Shown here one piece after another: positions 6,468-10,058 of a stretch of 10,058 nucleotides of DNA. The DNA is from JANQPX01 sp051010395 (GTDB taxonomy: Bacteria > Pseudomonadota > Alphaproteobacteria > Geminicoccales > Geminicoccaceae). A program made the position numbers and the translations under genes. The notes beneath the pieces were generated by a model. The model was not told where the DNA came from. It did not search any database and saw only the letters and a list, made by a program, of their open reading frames with translations. Within the stretch, counting starts at the first letter, position 1. The number at the start of each line of letters is the position of its first letter. Location of the stretch: NCBI GenBank assembly GCA_051010395.1, contig JBPCVQ010000136.1, positions 1 to 10,058 of the forward strand, written 5' to 3'.

Positions 6468-7475
6468 TCAGATGTTCTCAAGCAGTTGCAGTACCGCGTC
6501 CTTCGGTCGGTAACGGTTGGTTTGGCTGCCGGAGACTCCAGCCATGTCCAAGCCGCGCCGCATCATCTCGACGTCCGCTGCGGCATAGCGGTGCGTGGTG
6601 GCGACTTGCGCATGCCCGAGCCAAGCCTGGATGGTTAGCAGGTCGACCCCGGACTGCAGCAGCCTCATTGCAAGTGAGTGTCTGAACAGGTGAGGCGAGA
6701 TCGATTTGTTGGCCAGCTCCGGTCTGCGCGTTGTAGCGACGGCGACAGCCCGGCGTACGATATGTGTCGCACCGAAACGTGTCAGGCGCATGTCGTGCGT
6801 TCCAACAAAGAGCGGCGTCGCCTTGTTGGGAGCTATTTGTCGGTCGTTCATCAACACCTTCAACGCTTTGGCCAGATCGTTCGAGATCGGCACGATGCGC
6901 TCCCTTCGGCCCTTGCCGCGCAGCAGCACCTGCGGCCGTGGGCGATCCAATTGAAGATCGCACGCGTTGACGCCGATGGCCTCGGAGACGCGCGCACCGG
7001 TGCGTGCCAGGAACAGCAGCAGGGTCCGATCGCGGCGACCGCGCAGCGTTTGTTGATCCGGTGCGTCGACGAGAGCGTCGACTTCGTGTCGCGCGAGATA
7101 GTTCGTCACCGCCGTATGCGCTTTCTTGGTCGGGATGGCGAGAATGCGCTGGGCGATGCCGAGCGACGCTGGATCGTTCGCCGCGACATGATGGAAGAAC
7201 GACCGGATCGCCGTCAGACGTGCATTGCGTGTCAAAACCGCGTTCTTCCGATTCTGCTCCAGCTCGTCCAGAAAGGCGAGAACGAGATCGCGGTCGAGAT
7301 CCTCGACCGTCAAGGCATGGGGTCGTCGTCCCGTACGTTCGGCGGCAAACAGGATCAGCATGCGCAAGGCATCGCGATAGCTGGCGACGGTAGCGCGGCT
7401 CGCGTTCCTTTGCTTGGTCAACCGGTGGCGGAAGAAAGACTCCAGTAGCGACGGCAGCGAGGTCTGCGCACTCAT
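6468..7475 (-). CDS. ritC: Tyrosine recombinase RitC of RIT element
   Basis: This 335-aa protein is a tyrosine recombinase with an N-terminal SAM-like core-binding domain (about 8-100) and a C-terminal catalytic domain. Catalytic residues are visible in order: Arg162 (ARTGARVSEAIGV), Lys188 (LRGKGRRERIVPI), His262 and Arg265 (SPHLFRHSLAM), His288 (WLGHAQVATT) and Tyr297 (HRYAAAD). It ends RPKDAVLQLLENI three bases from the inner edge of the terminal repeat. The ATG at 7475 overlaps the ritB stop (ATGA), so it is probably translated by coupling. In RIT elements the third gene encodes the shortest-linked XerD-like protein, and all three products are thought to act together at the repeats; individual roles are not established from this sequence. 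A competing long frame over the same bases (6478-7488) has no recombinase motifs and was set aside. Confidence 0.93.
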   Translation of the reverse strand: MSAQTSLPSLLESFFRHRLTKQRNASRATVASYRDALRMLILFAAERTGRRPHALTVEDLDRDLVLAFLDELEQNRKNAVLTRNARLTAIRSFFHHVAANDPASLGIAQRILAIPTKKAHTAVTNYLARHEVDALVDAPDQQTLRGRRDRTLLLFLARTGARVSEAIGVNACDLQLDRPRPQVLLRGKGRRERIVPISNDLAKALKVLMNDRQIAPNKATPLFVGTHDMRLTRFGATHIVRRAVAVATTRRPELANKSISPHLFRHSLAMRLLQSGVDLLTIQAWLGHAQVATTHRYAAADVEMMRRGLDMAGVSGSQTNRYRPKDAVLQLLENI

Positions 7476-8416
7476 GAGGCGTCTCCACCGGCGAACGCGC
7501 GGTTGGCTGCCATCGCCAAGAGGTCTGCGGTGGCGGTCACGTAATAGGCGGTGTCGCTGTAGCGGGCATGTCCGAGATAGGTCGCCAGCAAAGGCAGCAG
7601 TGCTTGCACATCGGCGTTCTCCCGATGCCAGACGGTAAGACGTGTGACGGCGAAACGATGGCGCAGATCATGCGGCCGTAATGCTTTGCCCCCGTCGGGG
7701 CGTTTGTCGAACCCGGCAAGCTTACAGGCTGCACCGAACGCTGCTTTGAGCCCTGAGGGTGACAACCGGCTGCCGCGCGAGCTGAGAAAGAAACCAGGAT
7801 GCCTTGGTGTTGGAAACGCTCGGTCGCGATGACGCGCGTAGTTCTGCAGTGCCGCCAGTGTCGTGCTGTGGACCGGGACCAGGCGATCCTTGCGGAACTT
7901 GGTCTTCCTGATGTGCAAGACGCCATCGATCAGATTAACATCGGCACGGTCGAGGCGAAGCGCCTCGCCGGAACGCAACCCTGTGCTCGCCAGCAAGCCG
8001 ACCACCACCGTCAGCGTCGATCCCCGTTGAGGATAGCCCGGCGAAACGCGACGGCATGCCGACATGAGCGCTCCGAGTTCCTCTTCGTTCAAGATGCGTG
8101 GCGGCGATACGGCGCGGCATCGGGGAAAAGCGCGTGGATCGAGCGCTTCCGTTCGCGGATCATAGATGGCGAGATAATCGCAAAAGCGGCGGAGCACCCC
8201 GTGACGAATAGCGCGACCGTTAGCTGTTCCACCCCACGAAAGAACGACATCGAGCGCGACTTGTCGCGTAAGCGGGCCATCGATCTGCTCTACCTCCACA
8301 TATCGCGACAGCGCCCGCAATATCGCAGCCTGCTTTTTGAACGCGTAGCCGAGCGAGCGACGAAGTTCGATATAAGCTTCGACCCTCTCGGCCAGTATCG
8401 TCGCAAGGGTAGTCAT
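7472..8416 (-). CDS. ritB: Tyrosine recombinase RitB of RIT element
   Basis: This 314-aa tyrosine recombinase has a short N-terminal core-binding domain (about 5-90) beginning MTTLATILAERVEAYIELRR and a C-terminal catalytic domain. Arg148 (STGLRSGEALRL), Lys173 (IRKTKFRKDRLVPV), His249 and Arg252 (RPHDLRHRFAV), His283 (YLGHARYSDTA) and Tyr292 (in AYYVTA; Tyr291 is adjacent, but Tyr292 keeps the nine-residue spacing seen in RitA and RitC) form a complete active site. An insertion between the HxxR and second His motifs (WHRENADVQALLPLLAT) is typical of the RitB-like branch as I know it. Both ends overlap neighbours by 4 bp: ATG 8416 with the ritA stop and TGA 7472 with the ritC start, so the trio is one transcription and translation unit. 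Confidence 0.93.
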   Translation of the reverse strand: MTTLATILAERVEAYIELRRSLGYAFKKQAAILRALSRYVEVEQIDGPLTRQVALDVVLSWGGTANGRAIRHGVLRRFCDYLAIYDPRTEALDPRAFPRCRAVSPPRILNEEELGALMSACRRVSPGYPQRGSTLTVVVGLLASTGLRSGEALRLDRADVNLIDGVLHIRKTKFRKDRLVPVHSTTLAALQNYARHRDRAFPTPRHPGFFLSSRGSRLSPSGLKAAFGAACKLAGFDKRPDGGKALRPHDLRHRFAVTRLTVWHRENADVQALLPLLATYLGHARYSDTAYYVTATADLLAMAANRAFAGGDAS

Positions 8417-9648
8417 GAGCGGCCTCCCGGAAACGGGAGAGCGACATCGGCGAGCTGCGGCAGTGCCACCTTCACATAGATGGCCGTGGTGTCGATGCTC
8501 CGATGACCCAGCAGATCCGCAACCTCGTTGATCGGTCGCCGTTGTCCGACCAGTTGCGTTGCCAAGCTATGGCGCACCATATGGGCGCCGGCGATCCGGG
8601 GAAGCGCAAGCCCACTTTGCTCGAGTCGGGATCGCACGATACTCGAAATGGCGCCGCTGGTTTTGAATGGACCCACCGGTGGTCTGTGGGACAGAAAAAC
8701 CCACGGACTGTCGATCTTTGGTCTGGCACGCAGCACGTAGTCGGCGAGCGCCTTGCCCGCTTCCTGCAAGAGCGGCACGACCCGATCGCATCTCGCCTTG
8801 GTCCGGCGCACCAGGATCTCGGCGCGACGCCAATGAATATCTCGAAGTTCGAGCGACCGCAGCTCTTTGTTGCGCAGTCCGGTGGTTGCAAGAAGGAGCA
8901 GCATCGCGCGATCCCGTATGCCCGACGGCGTGATCGCCTCGATCTCATCAATCGTGCGCCTGACATCCTCCCACGCCAGACGTGGCGGCAGATGCGCCAG
9001 CCGATAGCAAGGCGTCCGCGGAACGAAACGGGCAAGATCTTCACGATTGAGATCGGACCACCGCAGAAAACGCAGGAACGTGCAAGTATGGGAGGTGGCG
9101 GACGTTCGCGTGTAGTGATTGGTAGACAGCGACAGCAAATGCTGGATCAAAGCGAGCACATGCTCACCCGTCATCGCGGCAAGAGGCTGATCCGGAACAT
9201 GAACATCGTACCAGGCAAGGATCCGGCGTGCGGTCACCAGCAGTCCCTCGCAGGTCTTGGATTCGAGACCACGCACCCGGCGCAGATGATCGAGAAAGGC
9301 GGTGAGTAATGGATCGTGGGGATCCGGCGATCTGCGACACCAAGTCGAAAACCGATCTGGCGCCAGCCGACGAGCATGGTCGATCGCCGTCTGTGCCGAA
9401 GCCCGCGGCGTGACCGTCGGCAGGCTCTGCAAGAAGCGATCAATCAAACCCTGATCGAGTGTCGCTGTCTTGCCACGGCGTACGGCGTATGCACTGAACC
9501 TGGCAATCTGGCTGATGTAGATCTTGGCCGAGGCGCGCTTGTATCCCACCTCGGAGAAATGCGCCGCAATCCGGTCCATCTCATCGCCAAGCGCACCGCT
9601 GCGAAGGCGCTTGAGCACCCTCGGATACTTGAAATATCGCTCCAACAT
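8413..9648 (-). CDS. ritA: Tyrosine recombinase RitA of RIT element
   Basis: This 411-aa protein is the first and longest of the trio. The N-terminal third (about 1-110) is an extra region with a XerC-like arm before the core-binding domain (about 110-205); the catalytic domain follows. Arg259 (ATTGLRNKELRSL), Lys284 (VRRTKARCDRVVPL), His356 and Arg359 (GAHMVRHSLAT), His382 (LLGHRSIDTTAIYV) and Tyr391 complete the active site. The start at 9648 is favoured by AAGGAGAGG at 9662-9654, with the AGGAG core eight bases from the ATG; it is the only strong ribosome-binding site of the three genes, consistent with coupled translation of ritB and ritC. The 63 bases between the ATG and the inner edge of the repeat must hold the promoter unless it is inside the repeat; no clear -35/-10 pair was found. 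Confidence 0.93.
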   Translation of the reverse strand: MLERYFKYPRVLKRLRSGALGDEMDRIAAHFSEVGYKRASAKIYISQIARFSAYAVRRGKTATLDQGLIDRFLQSLPTVTPRASAQTAIDHARRLAPDRFSTWCRRSPDPHDPLLTAFLDHLRRVRGLESKTCEGLLVTARRILAWYDVHVPDQPLAAMTGEHVLALIQHLLSLSTNHYTRTSATSHTCTFLRFLRWSDLNREDLARFVPRTPCYRLAHLPPRLAWEDVRRTIDEIEAITPSGIRDRAMLLLLATTGLRNKELRSLELRDIHWRRAEILVRRTKARCDRVVPLLQEAGKALADYVLRARPKIDSPWVFLSHRPPVGPFKTSGAISSIVRSRLEQSGLALPRIAGAHMVRHSLATQLVGQRRPINEVADLLGHRSIDTTAIYVKVALPQLADVALPFPGGRS

Positions 9649-9653
9649 AGCTG

Positions 9654-9662
9654 CCTCTCCTT
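9654..9662 (-). promoter_or_regulatory. Ribosome binding site of ritA
   Basis: On the minus strand AAGGAGAGG lies eight bases upstream of the ATG at 9648 (measured from AGGAG). It supports the chosen start and is much better than anything upstream of ritB or ritC, which rely on ATGA overlaps. Confidence 0.75.
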
Positions 9663-9711
9663 CCGGGCTATATCAGGAACAACCTGAGCCGAAGGAGAAA
9701 ACGGTGAGATC

Positions 9712-9796
9712 TTATGTGGCGGTAAAACGAACCATCGCCGCGGATTTACGTGCCACCGAAGCGTGCCGCCACATAATCACACCCGACACATATGTG
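9712..9796. repeat. RIT terminal inverted repeat, right (85 bp)
   Basis: This is the exact reverse complement of 6380-6464. The TATGTGNCGG boxes are mirrored at 9783-9792, 9766-9775 (both minus orientation) and 9713-9722 (plus orientation). Identity stops on the inner side at 9711 and on the outer side at 9796, beyond which the two IS66 flanks are homologous but clearly diverged. Confidence 0.95.
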
Positions 9797-9910
9797 CGGA
9801 TCGCGGCCGAGTGCCTCCTGAACCTGCAGCGACAGGCCGGGCATGCCACGGCGCATGTCGGTGACGCCCGTCGACAGGTAGACGCGATAGCTGGACGGCA
9901 CCGGGATCAT
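9746..9910 (-). pseudogene. tnpB: IS66 tnpB, truncated by RIT insertion (right copy)
   Basis: On the minus strand the frame begins MIPVPSSYRVYLSTGVTDMR, continues RGMPGLSLQVQEALGRDPH, and then has the same RIT-derived tail ICVGCDYVAARFGGT and TAA as the left copy. It is 54 codons long, cut at the same residue 39. Its first 117 bases differ from the left copy at 19 positions by my count, mostly third-codon changes, so it comes from a different IS66 element and not from a recent duplication. Confidence 0.85.
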
Positions 9911-10058
9911 CGCCGATCCAATACCTCGAGAACTCGGGCCAGGGCGCCGGCGTCGACAATCACCCGGCCGCCATGCCTGGTGACGATCTCCATCCGGCCG
10001 ATAGGCGCCGAGGTGCCGTCATCATCATCGTCATCAGGATCATCGTCTCGCGTAATGA
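9794..10058 (-). mobile_element. IS66-family element, right copy, 5' part (partial)
   Basis: The stretch carries the end of tnpA and the start of tnpB of a second IS66 element in the opposite orientation to the left copy. Like the left copy it is cut after RDPH in tnpB by a RIT end. Its own terminal repeat would lie beyond the window. The two halves point toward each other with the RIT between them. Confidence 0.75.
9907..10058 (-). CDS. tnpA: IS66-family accessory protein TnpA, C-terminal part (runs off window)
   Basis: The minus strand from the window edge reads an acidic run (DDDPDDDDDDGTSAPI) and then GRMEIVTRHGGRVIVD and ALARVLEVLDRR before a TGA at 9909-9907. This is the C-terminal motif of IS66 TnpA, parallel to GRMEIVVGDDHRVIVD in the left copy. 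The stop overlaps the tnpB ATG as ATGA. The N-terminal part lies beyond the window. The aspartate run has no counterpart in the left copy, which has a proline-rich linker there. Confidence 0.75.
   Translation of the reverse strand, partial: ITRDDDPDDDDDDGTSAPIGRMEIVTRHGGRVIVDAGALARVLEVLDRR

Larger units (their letters stand above)
6380..9796 (-). mobile_element. RIT (recombinase-in-trio) element, complete, about 3.4 kb
   Basis: Three consecutive tyrosine recombinases on the minus strand, each pair sharing a 4-bp ATGA overlap, fill the space between perfect 85-bp inverted repeats. This is the defining plan of RIT elements (ritA-ritB-ritC), described in many proteobacteria. All three enzymes keep the R-K-H-x-x-R-H-Y set. 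The precise edges are not certain: the repeats stay identical outward to CACATATGTG (6380-6389 and 9787-9796), but CAC is also the expected IS66 His codon, so the true ends may lie about three bases further in. No passenger gene is present. The element separates two different inverted IS66 halves, which a single simple insertion does not explain. Confidence 0.9.

Noticed and set aside
6678..7448. Plus-strand long frame opposite ritC, and similar ones opposite ritB and ritA (7799-8479, 8503-9309)
   Set aside because: Antisense shadows of the recombinase genes, with no family resemblance and atypical composition.
6478..7488. Long minus-strand frame of 336 codons overlapping ritC
   Set aside because: It shows no recombinase motifs, is rich in Arg, Ser and Ala as expected from a shifted frame of GC-rich coding DNA, and the other frame carries the complete catalytic set.
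6380..9796. Composite or Tn554-like transposon with passenger genes
   Set aside because: Tn554 has two tyrosine recombinases plus TnpC and no long terminal repeats; here three tyrosine recombinases with 85-bp inverted repeats and no passenger fit RIT.

Overview
The window looks like an accessory or mobile-element-rich region of an alphaproteobacterium, most likely a rhizobial relative. The basis is the combination of WecG/TagA-type polysaccharide glycosyltransferase, a PrtD/PrsD-PrtE/PrsE-type type I secretion pair, and IS630, IS110, IS3 and IS66 debris with rhizobial-style protein sequence. The taxonomic call is inference. The functional genes at 524-5503 are visibly more AT-rich than the mobile DNA at 5807-10058.

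Layout. 1-242 is the middle of a broken IS630-family transposase, followed by a small doubtful ORF (249-407, minus). 524-1345 encodes a WecG/TagA/CpsF glycosyltransferase behind a plausible sigma-70-type promoter. 1346-2444 has no intact gene and carries an IS110-family transposase tail plus unrecognised debris. 2445-5503 is a two-gene, translationally coupled operon for an inner-membrane ABC exporter and its HlyD-type adaptor; neither the secreted substrate nor the outer-membrane TolC-type partner is in the window. 5578-5806 holds two more transposase tails.

The right 4.3 kb is the most interesting part. An IS66-family element starts at about 5807 (tnpA intact, tnpB cut after 39 codons). It is interrupted by a complete recombinase-in-trio (RIT) element at about 6380-9796: three adjacent tyrosine recombinases on the minus strand (ritA, ritB, ritC, each pair overlapping by 4 bp) between perfect 85-bp inverted repeats. 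Beyond the far repeat there is not the missing 3' half of that IS66 but the 5' half of a second, clearly different IS66 in opposite orientation, cut at exactly the same codon of tnpB. The two IS66 flanks differ at 19 of 117 positions in tnpB, whereas the repeats are identical. The simplest reading is that RIT inserted at the same tnpB site in two different IS66 copies, in opposite orientations relative to IS66, and that recombination then fused them. RIT elements are a described class, so the novelty is in the target, the chimeric arrangement and the box structure of the ends.

How the genes work together: the glycosyltransferase and the exporter would both fit cell-surface or exopolysaccharide biology (rhizobial prsDE lie in polysaccharide clusters), while the three recombinases are expected to act jointly on the flanking repeats. 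No tRNA, rRNA, CRISPR array or replication origin was seen.
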